Positions 9,021 to 16,906 of a DNA stretch of 64,000 nucleotides are shown here, piece by piece. The stretch covers positions 124,001 through 188,000 of the forward strand of contig JBBAKX010000004.1 in the NCBI GenBank assembly GCA_040403315.1. Reading direction: 5' to 3'. Origin of the DNA: CAMCXT01 sp040403315. Its GTDB lineage: Bacteria > Bacteroidota > Bacteroidia > M30B66. Under the pieces are notes generated by a model. It was not told where the DNA came from. It searched no databases and saw only the letters and a list, made by a program, of their open reading frames with translations. Made by a program: the position numbers and the translations under genes. The stretch's first letter is position 1; every line of letters begins with the position of its first letter.

Positions 9021-9165
9021 CACCGGACTGAAGTCCGGTGCTGCGAGGAAAACAATTATACATCCTCATTTTTCTGCCCGCAACCACGGACTTCAGTCCG
9101 TGGATACACTGCTGGTGAAATACTTATGCATTCTAATATCTCTAACCACGAACTTTAGTCCATAG
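9021..9165 (+). repeat. cluster of three REP-like palindromes
   Basis: Three 20-base units at 9021-9040, 9084-9103 and 9146-9165 share the core GGACT-2 nt-AGTCC. The first two are perfect palindromes (9-2-9 arms, CACCGGACT and CCACGGACT); the third is a decayed copy (CCACGAACT...). Such GGACTGAAGTCC palindromes are common in Bacteroidota intergenic DNA and resemble REP elements moved by RAYT (IS200-like) transposases. No transposase is nearby. Confidence 0.7.
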
Positions 9166-9209
9166 ATAAAAAATAAATCCCCGCTGAACCATCACAAACA
9201 GCGGGGATT
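9166..9209 (-). terminator. rho-independent terminator of the tRNA-like RNA gene
   Basis: Read on the minus strand, an 11-bp stem CAGCGGGGATT-type hairpin (arms 9209-9199 and 9186-9176) is followed by TATTTTTTAT. It lies about 22 nt downstream of the tRNA-like 3' end, and no minus-strand protein gene lies between. Confidence 0.8.
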
Positions 9210-9230
9210 AGGGGTATTGGGGAAATTCTG

Positions 9231-9381
9231 CTGTAGAGGAAGGATTCGAACCTTCACGAGGGGGTTAGCCAATGTTCAAACCTTCCGAAGAAGTTGAGTG
9301 GTCAACCCGCTAAATACCGTTTTTCCCTGGATCCTCTCCCCCGAGACAAGAGGGATTGTCTGCCAGTTTCAACACCCTACA
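9231..9381 (-). ncRNA. independent small RNA with a tRNA-like (class II, Leu-like) fold and an 82-nt insert
   Basis: On the minus strand an acceptor stem TGTAGGG (9381-9375) pairs with CTCTACA (9238-9232) through one G-U pair. A Leu-type D arm follows: TTG stem, loop AAACTGGCAGA with the invariant GG, CAA (9372-9356). Next is a 5-bp anticodon-like arm CCCTC/GGGGG with a 7-nt loop whose positions 34-36 read GTC (9347-9345). A canonical T arm GAAGG-TTCGAAT-CCTTC occupies 9255-9239. The odd part is 82 nt between the anticodon-like and T arms, with a UUCG-capped hairpin and a possible GGGTT/AACCC stem. CCA is not encoded. A consensus promoter (9427-9395) and terminator (9209-9166) flank it. The body looks like tRNA-Leu but the loop would read Asp codons, so it may be a tRNA-derived regulatory RNA, a pseudo-tRNA, or an interrupted tRNA. 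It does not look like tmRNA. Confidence 0.6.
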
Positions 9382-9394
9382 GTGTTATTTGATG

Positions 9395-9427
9395 CAAACA
9401 TAGGTGTTATTCCCTATTAAATGCAAA
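9395..9427 (-). promoter_or_regulatory. consensus promoter of the tRNA-like RNA
   Basis: On the minus strand TTTG (9427-9424) and TATGTTTG (9402-9395) are separated by exactly 21 nt, the expected -33/-7 spacing in Bacteroidota. Transcription should start near 9390, about nine nt before the predicted mature 5' end at 9381. Confidence 0.75.
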
Positions 9428-9532
9428 TTAATTATTGATCTTTGCGTATTTTTATTATTTTCATAACATTTAAGCCTATTTATTAACGATTTTCCATCTT
9501 ATTACTTGCAGATGCATCTCATTTTTTCAAAA

Positions 9533-9565
9533 TAAAAAAGCCTGCAACCCAAAAGGCTACAGGCT
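9533..9565 (-). terminator. rho-independent terminator of the choice-of-anchor V gene
   Basis: On the minus strand AGCCTG (9565-9560) and CAGGCT (9544-9539) enclose a second short pairing (AGCC...GGGTT) and are followed by TTTTTTATTTT. It lies about 20 nt after the stop codon at 9584. Confidence 0.8.
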
Positions 9566-9583
9566 GTAAATTGTAATCGTTTC

Positions 9584-11293
9584 TTATTGACCAATAACGA
9601 TCGATCGGGTAATCTGATTGACCTTTAAAAAGTACATACCTGATGGCAAGGCATCGGTTGGTATGCTCAATTTCGTTTGATTGTTCGAAGAAATTTGAAG
9701 TACTAATCGACCTTGAAGATCAAGAATTTCAATAGTCTCAGAAACTAAATTGGCAGGCAATTCAATTACCATGAAGCTTCCAGCAGGCTGAGGATATACC
9801 TTCACGAATTGCTCAACACCTTCAAATGTTCTGGTTGGATCGTATGAAAATCCTTCAGAAATATTGCTCTGACAAATGTCTGCGTTGATGGCAATAACTT
9901 CATATGTTCCAAAACCACTCGGAATTAAAGATGCTGTTGTTGCTCCAGCGATTTCTACACCATCAAGGAACCAAGCATATAGATCTGCAACCACAGTTGT
10001 TGTTAGCTCACCATCACCGGTTAGGGTAATAGTTGGCGTTTCAGGAATCGGGCTAAACAAAACATCTTGGTCAACAAGTGATGATTCGCCACAGGCATTC
10101 GAATAAACTACAGTATAGGTTCCAGATTCAGTAACCGGCAAATTGGCTCCTGTTGTGTTGCCGGGAGTCCATGATATGATATCTGAAGGACCAGCATTTC
10201 CAGCAGAAAGTACAACTGTGCTACCTACGCAAGTTCCTTCATCGGCAGTCACCGTAATTTGAGGCGTAATAGGAAGCGGAGTTATCGATACAACCGCTGG
10301 ATTTGAACTGGTTGTTCCACAAATATTTGTGCTACTTACCGTGTAACTTCCAGCAGCTGAAACTGTGATTGAGTTTCCTGTTAAATTACCTGGTTGCCAA
10401 GTTAAGCCAGCACCTGTAGCTGAAAGCGTAGTTGTTTCATCTGCACAAATTGCAAGACCGTTTGATCCTGGCGTAATTTGCAAAGCTGCTGGTGGACCAT
10501 TCACTGCAGTAACTGCAAGCGTTTGCGTTTGAACACATGCGCCAGAAGTATTGGTCAGTAAATAAGTTCCACTTGCAGATGGAGTTACTGAAGCTCCACT
10601 TCCTGCAGAATTGCCGTTGAGTGTCCATGCATTTCCAGTTGCAATACTAGAAGTAAGTGTAATTGGACTGCTTACACAGAATTCGGTTGAACCTGTGTTA
10701 GCGATTGTAAGCGCTGGAGTTGTATTCTGATTCAAAACCAAACTACCATTAAAGATAAGATCTCCAGAACTGTTGCTTCCAGAATTTGTGGCATTCATTG
10801 CAGCGAACAATGTAACTGAACCAGAAGCCGGGGCAGTCCAACTGAAAGTCCATGTGCGGCTATTGGTGCCGTTTTGCTGATTCCCTGCCGAAGTGTGAGT
10901 AATGTAACGACCACTACTTTGAAGCTGTGTGCCATTGGTAGCTATGAGTGTTCCAGCAGTTGTACCTGAATTTGCGCCCGAATTAAACTGAGGGGAAAGG
11001 CTAAATCCGAACTTGGTTCTTCCTGGAGAGGTTACAAAAACCGAGATGCTATATGTTTGGCCGGGAGTGTAACCACACGCCGGAATATCGGTGGTTATCC
11101 AACTATTTTGTGAAGTAGATCCTCCACCGTGGCAACCTCCAGAAGTTCCACAGGTGCGGCCACTGTTTTCGAAAGTAGATCCTGTGTAGCCAGCAGGTGC
11201 TCCGCTGCTGTTACCGTGCACAGATGTTTCGGGCCACATCACCACCGATAAACAAACAGCAATAGCGAATGCGATAAGTAAATTTCTTTTCAT
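9584..11293 (-). CDS. secreted choice-of-anchor V protein with Ig-like repeats and T9SS sorting domain
   Basis: The 569-residue precursor starts with a signal peptide (about 1-27). The next region has CGTSGGCH (C48, C54, H55), close to a c-type heme motif but with five residues between the cysteines, followed by GGG-rich sequence and a beta-sandwich typical of choice-of-anchor V (Reeler-like) proteins. Three or more Ig-like repeats with FCVSSP/ICADET/TCVGST-type cysteine strands follow. The last 75 residues (VYPQPAGSFMVIELP to the end) form a type A T9SS sorting domain, so it should be exported and anchored at the cell surface. It has its own terminator. Ligand or heme binding is not shown. 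Confidence 0.85.
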   Translation of the reverse strand: MKRNLLIAFAIAVCLSVVMWPETSVHGNSSGAPAGYTGSTFENSGRTCGTSGGCHGGGSTSQNSWITTDIPACGYTPGQTYSISVFVTSPGRTKFGFSLSPQFNSGANSGTTAGTLIATNGTQLQSSGRYITHTSAGNQQNGTNSRTWTFSWTAPASGSVTLFAAMNATNSGSNSSGDLIFNGSLVLNQNTTPALTIANTGSTEFCVSSPITLTSSIATGNAWTLNGNSAGSGASVTPSASGTYLLTNTSGACVQTQTLAVTAVNGPPAALQITPGSNGLAICADETTTLSATGAGLTWQPGNLTGNSITVSAAGSYTVSSTNICGTTSSNPAVVSITPLPITPQITVTADEGTCVGSTVVLSAGNAGPSDIISWTPGNTTGANLPVTESGTYTVVYSNACGESSLVDQDVLFSPIPETPTITLTGDGELTTTVVADLYAWFLDGVEIAGATTASLIPSGFGTYEVIAINADICQSNISEGFSYDPTRTFEGVEQFVKVYPQPAGSFMVIELPANLVSETIEILDLQGRLVLQISSNNQTKLSIPTDALPSGMYFLKVNQITRSIVIGQ

Positions 11294-11342
11294 TGAGAGT
11301 ATTTATGTTGAGTTCGTAAAAATATGAAATTAGTGGTAATAT

Positions 11343-12059
11343 TTAAGCCTGAATTTCGATGATTTGATCAGAATTAACAATAAAAACCCGATCTCCAGCA
11401 GTAGGCTTAACAGTTGCAAGTCCTGTAAATGTGCCAAAAGCGGGCAAAATCAAACACGATTTGTGCAGAAAGAAACAAGGCAATGAAATTTTCTGTCGCC
11501 CAGCGCCTTTCAGTATAAAACCTGGGTGAATATGACCGCAAAGAACTGGATTGATAGAATATTCAGGTTCATGGCTAAAATAAATTCCCTCCGGGGAGGC
11601 TTGGTTATTGGGATAAATGAGATCATTCTGTTCTAACCTTGACCTTATTTTCCGATCGTGGTTCCCAACTACGATTTTCCAATTTAACCCAAGAAACTTT
11701 TCTTTCCAGTTCAGAAACTCCTCCCATTCTTGGTTGTGATCGGAATGAAAAAAGTCGCCCAGAATTGTGAGATTCTTGGGTTCTTTCCGTAGGATTAACT
11801 TCTCAAGTTCAGATAAATCTTTGTGGAAAATTTGTTCTGGAATAGGAATTCCTGCTTTTCGAAAATGGGTGGCTTTGCCGAAATGTGGATCGGCGATGAG
11901 CAATGTAGCCGAATCAGGAATGAAAGCAGCTTTTTCAGGAAGAAGCTCTATAGAGACTGTTGAATTTGGAAATTGGAAATGAAAATCGATCGGCACGGTG
12001 TAAAAATAAGATGCGGGCTGAAATCTAATGCAGTTGCGGTGTAAATTTGCAACATGCAT
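11343..12059 (-). CDS. pdeM: PdeM-like ligase-associated metallophosphoesterase
   Basis: The protein carries the calcineurin-like dimetal motifs in order: ADPHFG, LGDFFH, GNHD and GHIHPG. The segment PHFGKATHFRKAGIPIP is characteristic of PdeM, the endonuclease of the ligase-associated (LigD-type) DNA damage response set; its usual partners (LigB, Lhr, exonuclease) are not in this window. The ATG at 12059 lies in the palindrome ATGCAT that is also the start of the divergent gene. The first 21 residues look unconserved, so a GTG at 11996 (VPIDFHFQ) is a likely alternative start. Confidence 0.78.
   Translation of the reverse strand: MHVANLHRNCIRFQPASYFYTVPIDFHFQFPNSTVSIELLPEKAAFIPDSATLLIADPHFGKATHFRKAGIPIPEQIFHKDLSELEKLILRKEPKNLTILGDFFHSDHNQEWEEFLNWKEKFLGLNWKIVVGNHDRKIRSRLEQNDLIYPNNQASPEGIYFSHEPEYSINPVLCGHIHPGFILKGAGRQKISLPCFFLHKSCLILPAFGTFTGLATVKPTAGDRVFIVNSDQIIEIQA
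12042..12049 (+). promoter_or_regulatory. -7 box of the 12054 lipoprotein gene
   Basis: TAAATTTG matches TAnnTTTG and ends four bases before the ATG at 12054. The transcript would be leaderless or nearly so, because no later start would keep the lipoprotein signal. Confidence 0.5.
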
Positions 12060-12629
12060 AAAATAATCTTGTTCCTTACAATTCTAACAACGCTGGTGTC
12101 TTGCGGCGGAAGCAATAAAAAACAACGCGATGTCAGGAAAATTTCTTGGTATGAGGTGCATGCAGACGGCAAAGGCAAAACCCTCACAATTTTAGTAAGG
12201 TCTGAGTATCTAGCACAGCGTCAATTGGAAGCAGCCAATGTTGCTAAGAATATCAGCGAACAAACTGGTATTGTATTGCAATGGAAAGGGGCGAACAAAA
12301 CAGCCATTTCGGATTCACTCAAAAAATCTACACATATAAGCTTAGTGGAAATTCAGGGTGCCGAATTATCAAAAGCTGTTAAGCAAGGCTATTTGCTGGG
12401 GCCAATCGATCGGTTGATTCCGAACTCAAAAAGTTACGATACCGACTCAGATGGATTTCGAGCGTCAGAAGGATTCTCGTCGCAGGGTTTTGCGGTTCCA
12501 TGTGTTGTATGTGCGGCAGACTCGGCTGGAAACAAACCTTTTTTCGCAATCCCAAATGCAGCAACCAGTCAGGCAGCTGCAATGGTTTTCCTTGATTATA
12601 TGTTGGCCGAAAGAGCGGGCAGAGAGTAA
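12054..12629 (+). CDS. lipoprotein of unknown function, possible solute-binding remnant
   Basis: The 191-residue protein starts with a lipoprotein signal (MHKIILFLTILTTLVSCGG). The mature part has a basic stretch, a region around LTILVRSEYLAQRQLEAANVAK that faintly recalls extracellular solute-binding proteins, and a C-terminal SFAIPNAAT-like stretch with a Cys pair (VPCVVCAAD). It is too short for a full substrate-binding protein and I do not recognise the family with confidence. The start codon overlaps that of the divergent pdeM-like gene in ATGCAT. Confidence 0.6.
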   Translation: MHKIILFLTILTTLVSCGGSNKKQRDVRKISWYEVHADGKGKTLTILVRSEYLAQRQLEAANVAKNISEQTGIVLQWKGANKTAISDSLKKSTHISLVEIQGAELSKAVKQGYLLGPIDRLIPNSKSYDTDSDGFRASEGFSSQGFAVPCVVCAADSAGNKPFFAIPNAATSQAAAMVFLDYMLAERAGRE

Positions 12630-12666
12630 AAAAATATCCCGATATCCTTGGGGAGGACATCGGGAT
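12627..12666 (-). terminator. rho-independent terminator of efp
   Basis: The 8-bp stem ATCCCGAT (12636-12643) / ATCGGGAT (12659-12666), read on the minus strand, is followed by ATTTTTTTAC. It lies 25 nt after the efp stop codon and overlaps the stop of the convergent lipoprotein gene. Confidence 0.8.
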
Positions 12667-12690
12667 TGTCAAAAAAAGCTCAAGGGTAAA

Positions 12691-13251
12691 TTACTTTACA
12701 CGCTCGAGATATTCTCCAGTACGCGTATCAATTTTGATTTTTTCACCGATGTTGATGAACAGTGGAATTGATACTGAAGCTCCTGTTTCAACCGTAGCGG
12801 GCTTAAGTGTTTTGGTGGCGGTATCGCCTTTTACACCGGGCTCTGTATAGGTAATTTCGAGTTCAACATTCTTTGGAGGTTCTGCATAAATTACTGCATC
12901 GCCTTCGAAAGCTGCATAAATCTCCATAGATTCTTTCATGAAACGAACACCATCGCCGAACAATACTTCATCGATGTAAATCTGCTCGTAAGTCTCATTG
13001 TCCATACAAACAAGGTTATTCCCCTCTTTGTAGCTATACATCAAAGGGCGCATTTCTACACGCACCACTTCAATTTCTTCACCGGAGCGATAGCGATTTT
13101 CTGCCGATTTGCCATTTTTCACGTTGCGCATTTTCGCTTGATAAAAAGCGCGAAGGTTACCCGGTGTGCGGTGTTGCCATTCGGTAATCACACAAAGTTC
13201 ACCGTTGTAACGAATAAATGTTCCAACAGAAACATCACTTGTAGTTGCCAT
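12691..13251 (-). CDS. efp: translation elongation factor P
   Basis: The 186-residue protein has the three-beta-barrel layout of EF-P: an N-terminal KOW-like domain, then two OB domains ending PLFINIGEKIKIDTRTGEYLERVK. It binds between the P and E sites and relieves stalling at polyproline. In the N-terminal loop the tip reads RTPGNLRA, so Asn occupies the place of the modified Lys34 (E. coli) or Arg32 (Pseudomonas). No epmA or earP gene is in the window. A terminator follows. Confidence 0.95.
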   Translation of the reverse strand: MATTSDVSVGTFIRYNGELCVITEWQHRTPGNLRAFYQAKMRNVKNGKSAENRYRSGEEIEVVRVEMRPLMYSYKEGNNLVCMDNETYEQIYIDEVLFGDGVRFMKESMEIYAAFEGDAVIYAEPPKNVELEITYTEPGVKGDTATKTLKPATVETGASVSIPLFINIGEKIKIDTRTGEYLERVK

Positions 13252-13348
13252 AAACTGATTTTAAAAGCACGAAGGTAAGGAGGTGATCGGTAAGAAACAA
13301 AAAAGGTGGAGCATCGATACGCTTTCGTTGAAACAATATTGAATTGTC

Positions 13349-14071
13349 TTATCTGAATTCCATGTTGCGGACATCTAGGCAAACTTCTGAAAATTGGTCT
13401 CTTTTGGAAATGAAGTTTACAAGCTGGTGCGCAACAATTTCAGGAGAAACTAAAAGTTCATCTCGGTGCATTTTTCGAAATCGGCCAACATTGCTAAATT
13501 GATTAGAATTGGCTGTTCTAATATGCTCTTGCATTTGTGTGTCGATGACTCCTGGTGCGATTGAAAAAATTCTCATATTTGAATTTCCGTTAATTTGCAA
13601 TTCTTTCGCGACAGCTAAGCTAAACATATCTAAACCCGCTTTGGTACTGCAATAAACGGCCCAGCCATCGTATGCATTTCTACCAGCACCGGAACTGATA
13701 TTGAGAATTGTTTTGGGGCAATCCAAATGCTGAGTATGCTTTAAGAATCTATTGGTTAAAATTGCTGCGGCGGTAAGATTTAATGAAATGGTTTGAACGA
13801 TTTCATCGTCGGAAATGCTTCCCACGGAACCAATCTCGCCAAGTGCACCTGCGTTGTTTACCAGAAGTAATTCGGAGCCACTTAAAGCCTCAAATTGCAG
13901 TGTGGCCAAATTCCCCGGCAGGGAAAGATCGCAAATTTGTTGAGTAAAATGCTCATTTTCAATTGACTGATGCCTTGAAATTCCGGTTACATGCCAGCCT
14001 TGGTTGAGCAATTGTTCGCACAGCGCTTTTCCCAGACCCTTGGAAGCGCCAGTAACCCAAGCCAATTTCAT
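13349..14071 (-). CDS. short-chain dehydrogenase/reductase (SDR)
   Basis: This 240-residue Rossmann enzyme has TGASKGLG (residues 6-13) for NAD(P) binding, NNAG, and the catalytic Ser plus YCSTK (Tyr/Lys). SIAPGVIDTQMQ resembles sepiapterin/benzil reductase-like SDRs, which reduce carbonyls with NADPH. It begins two bases after the stop of the cystathionine gamma-synthase gene, so the two are in one operon. The substrate is not predictable. Confidence 0.88.
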   Translation of the reverse strand: MKLAWVTGASKGLGKALCEQLLNQGWHVTGISRHQSIENEHFTQQICDLSLPGNLATLQFEALSGSELLLVNNAGALGEIGSVGSISDDEIVQTISLNLTAAAILTNRFLKHTQHLDCPKTILNISSGAGRNAYDGWAVYCSTKAGLDMFSLAVAKELQINGNSNMRIFSIAPGVIDTQMQEHIRTANSNQFSNVGRFRKMHRDELLVSPEIVAHQLVNFISKRDQFSEVCLDVRNMEFR

Positions 14072-14073
14072 GA

Positions 14074-15219
14074 TTAGACCTTATCTAAAGCATCAGAAAG
14101 ATCAGCGATGAGATCATCCACATCTTCGATACCCACAGAAAGGCGAATTAAACCGTCGACTACACCTACTTTTTCGCGCTCTGCTTTTGGAATCGAGGCG
14201 TGCGTCATGGATGCAGGATGGTTAATCAAAGATTCAACACCACCAAGGCTTTCGGCCAATGAAAAGAGATGGGTTGAGGTGAGCATTCTTTTCGCGGCTT
14301 CTAATGAATCATCTTTTAGAATAATGCTCATCATTCCACCGAAATCACGCATTTGTGATTTGGCTGTTTCGTGCCCTGGATGATCAGTAAAACCTGGCCA
14401 ATACACTTTGCCAACCTTTGGATGATTTCGTAAATAATGGGCAATTGTTTTTCCATTTTCGCAATGGGCTTTCATGCGAACATGAAGTGTTTTCAAACCG
14501 CGCAAAACCAAGAAACAGTCCATTGGCCCTGGAACTGCACCACAGCTTTTTTGAATGAAGTAAAGTTTTTCGCGAAGATCATCGCTGTTGAGCATGATGC
14601 AACCATGAATCACATCAGAGTGACCCCCGAGATATTTGGTGGCTGAATGCATCACTACATCGGCACCTAAATCGAGCGGATTTTGAAGCCAGGGTGTGGC
14701 AAACGTATTGTCGACAACAAGAATCAAGTTAGCAGGTTTGCAAATGGCTGCAATTGCACTGATGTCGCTGATGCTCATCAAAGGGTTGGTAGGCGTTTCG
14801 GTCCATACCATCTTCGTATTTTCGTTGATCAGCGCAGAGATATTCGAAGGATTGCCCATGTTTACGAAGTGGAAGCGGATTCCCATTGGCTCGTAAATCT
14901 TGGTGAATAGTCGGTATGTTCCACCGTACATATCATCGGCAGCAATTACCTCATCGCCAGGACGAAGCAGTTTCATCAAAGCATCAGTTGCGGCAACACC
15001 CGAGCCGAAACTCAAGCCATGTTTTGCATTTTCGGAAGCAGCTAAACAATCTTCAAGTGCCTTTCTGGTAGGGTTTTGCGACCGTGCATATTCGTAACCT
15101 TTGTGTGTTGCAGGGGCTTCTTGCACATAGGTAGAAGTTTGGTAGATCGGCGTCATGATGGCACCAGTAGATGGATCAGGCGCTTGGCCGGCATGAATCA
15201 GTTTTGTTGCGAGCTTCAT
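14074..15219 (-). CDS. cystathionine gamma-synthase family PLP enzyme
   Basis: The 381-residue Cys/Met-metabolism PLP enzyme has the pattern YEYARSQNPTR near the N-terminus, FGSGVAATDA, ADDMYGGTYRLF, VVDNTFATPWLQNPLDLGAD and the Schiff-base Lys in SATKYLGGHSD. It makes or cleaves cystathionine (gamma-synthase or gamma-lyase); the two cannot be separated by eye. It is the first gene of an operon with the SDR gene. Confidence 0.88.
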   Translation of the reverse strand: MKLATKLIHAGQAPDPSTGAIMTPIYQTSTYVQEAPATHKGYEYARSQNPTRKALEDCLAASENAKHGLSFGSGVAATDALMKLLRPGDEVIAADDMYGGTYRLFTKIYEPMGIRFHFVNMGNPSNISALINENTKMVWTETPTNPLMSISDISAIAAICKPANLILVVDNTFATPWLQNPLDLGADVVMHSATKYLGGHSDVIHGCIMLNSDDLREKLYFIQKSCGAVPGPMDCFLVLRGLKTLHVRMKAHCENGKTIAHYLRNHPKVGKVYWPGFTDHPGHETAKSQMRDFGGMMSIILKDDSLEAAKRMLTSTHLFSLAESLGGVESLINHPASMTHASIPKAEREKVGVVDGLIRLSVGIEDVDDLIADLSDALDKV

Positions 15220-15300
15220 TGTGGGAAATTTTCTGCGGCAAAGAAAAGCAATTGTGTGGAAGAATTAAACCGTGAATCGTGGAAGTATGTAAAAATTGGG

Positions 15301-15345
15301 CGTGACGAAAATCACTATTCATTCAATCTAAAGGGCAGAAATTTG
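15301..15345 (+). promoter_or_regulatory. Crp/Fnr-type operator and -7 box upstream of the persulfide dioxygenase gene
   Basis: CGTGA-CGAAAA-TCACT (15301-15316) is a near match to the Crp palindrome TGTGA-N6-TCACA. A -7-like GAAATTTG (15338-15345) follows, with the palindrome centre 36.5 nt before its last G. The same distance occurs at 18890-18934 and 21250-21294. With transcription starting about five nt after the box, the site is centred at -41.5, a class II activator position. Confidence 0.6.
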
Positions 15346-15426
15346 CCGATAGATTCAATAGATGATTAATATCATTTTTATTGAGCAACAACTAACTGAA
15401 ATTTGAGAACATTTAATCAATAAACC

Positions 15427-16833
15427 ATGAAAATCGAGCAATTATATACAACATGCCTAGCAGAAGCAACTTACTACATTGAAAGTGCTGGGGAAGTAGC
15501 TATTATCGACCCATTAAGAGCAACGGAGCCATACATTAAAATGGCGGAAAAAAATGGAGCAAAAATTAAATATATTTTAGAAACTCATTTTCATGCAGAT
15601 TTTGTTTCGGGGCATATCGATCTCGCTGAGAAAACAGGTGCGAGGATAGTTTTTGGTCCAACAGCAGTTTCCGAATTCGATGCATATATCGCTCGTGATA
15701 ATGAAATACTAACATTGGGAAATGTAAAAATCAAGGTACTTCATACTCCAGGACACACCATGGAATCAAGCACTTTCTTATTGATCGATGAAAATGGAAA
15801 AGATCATGCAATTTTTACTGGAGACACATTATTTATTGGAGATGTAGGACGACCGGATCTAGCAGTAAAAACAGATCTTTCAAGAGAAGATTTAGCGGGC
15901 CATTTATATGATTCTTTGCACAATAAAATCCTTCCATTGGCCGATGATGTGATTGTATATCCAGGGCATGGGGCAGGTTCTGCATGTGGCAAAAACATGA
16001 GTAAAGAAACGGTCGATACACTTGGGCATCAAAAGCAATTAAATTATGCCCTCAGAAATATTTCAAAAGCAGAATTTATCGCTGAAGTTACCGATGGATT
16101 GGTTGCTCCTCCGCAATATTTTCCTAAAAATGCTGTGATGAATAAAAGAGGATATGCATCTTTTGATGATGTTCTTTCGAAAGGAATACGACCACTTTCA
16201 ATCGATGAGTTTCTTGATTTTATCGAAAAAAACGATGCATTAATTTTGGATACGCGAAAAAAAGAAGCGTTTGCCGAAGCATACATTCCAGGTTCTTGGT
16301 ATATCGGGATTGAAGACAATTTTGCACCTTGGATTGGCGCTTTGATTCAACATTTAAATCAACCAATTGTATTCTTGGCCGACGAAGGGCAAGAAGAAGA
16401 AGTGGTAACCAGAATGTCGCGCGTGGGCTACGACAATGCTTTGGGTTACTTGAAAGGCGGAATAAAAACTTGGCTAGAAGCTGGTTACACAACTGAAAAA
16501 TTGGAGCAAATTTCAGCTGAGGATTTTTCCAATAAATACGAATCTGAAAAGGTAAACATCTTAGATGTGAGACGAAAGAGTGAATTTGAATCTGAGCATA
16601 TCAGTGGTGCGGAAAACATGCCGCTTGACTTCATTTTTGAGAATTTAGGCATGGTGAATCCAGATAAGAAATACTTCATCCATTGCGCTGGAGGATATCG
16701 TTCGGTGATTGCATCTTCGATTCTCCAAGCAAAAGGATTTCAAAATATTGTGAATATCATTGGTGGTTTTAAAGCCCTTTCAGGAACTAACCTGCATAAG
16801 TCAGAATATTTGTTGCAAAAATCAATGCTGTAA
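15427..16833 (+). CDS. persulfide dioxygenase-rhodanese fusion (MBL fold plus two rhodanese domains)
   Basis: Of 468 residues, about 1-230 form an ETHE1-like metallo-beta-lactamase domain with HFHADFVSGH (H54, H56, D58, H63), HTPGHTMESS and FTGDTLFIGDVGRPDL, the mononuclear iron site of persulfide dioxygenases. Residues about 255-350 are a rhodanese domain without a catalytic Cys. Residues about 370-460 are an active rhodanese with Cys420 in HCAGGYRS. The enzyme probably oxidises glutathione persulfide (or a related low-molecular-weight persulfide) to sulfite and moves sulfane sulfur. It faces a minus-strand set of rhodaneses and a Crp/Fnr gene, with a predicted operator at 15301-15316 and a leader of about 77 nt. 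Confidence 0.88.
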   Translation: MKIEQLYTTCLAEATYYIESAGEVAIIDPLRATEPYIKMAEKNGAKIKYILETHFHADFVSGHIDLAEKTGARIVFGPTAVSEFDAYIARDNEILTLGNVKIKVLHTPGHTMESSTFLLIDENGKDHAIFTGDTLFIGDVGRPDLAVKTDLSREDLAGHLYDSLHNKILPLADDVIVYPGHGAGSACGKNMSKETVDTLGHQKQLNYALRNISKAEFIAEVTDGLVAPPQYFPKNAVMNKRGYASFDDVLSKGIRPLSIDEFLDFIEKNDALILDTRKKEAFAEAYIPGSWYIGIEDNFAPWIGALIQHLNQPIVFLADEGQEEEVVTRMSRVGYDNALGYLKGGIKTWLEAGYTTEKLEQISAEDFSNKYESEKVNILDVRRKSEFESEHISGAENMPLDFIFENLGMVNPDKKYFIHCAGGYRSVIASSILQAKGFQNIVNIIGGFKALSGTNLHKSEYLLQKSML

Positions 16834-16906
16834 AATGAGCGTAGTGCTTTTCACTTATTTTTTCAACTTAATAAAACCAGTACCTTTGAGATGTTGAAAT
16901 TAGAGG

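Noticed and set aside
9231..9381. tmRNA or an ordinary tRNA-Leu
   Set aside because: The acceptor is not the GGGGC type of tmRNA, the element is too short, and a proper D stem exists. An ordinary tRNA-Leu would have a 13-20 nt variable arm and a Leu anticodon.
16841..16855. GTG...CAC palindrome upstream of the barrel gene as a fourth Crp-type site
   Set aside because: AGTGCTTTTCACT has five bases between GTG and CAC rather than eight, and is not at the 36.5-nt distance from the -7 box at 16881-16888.
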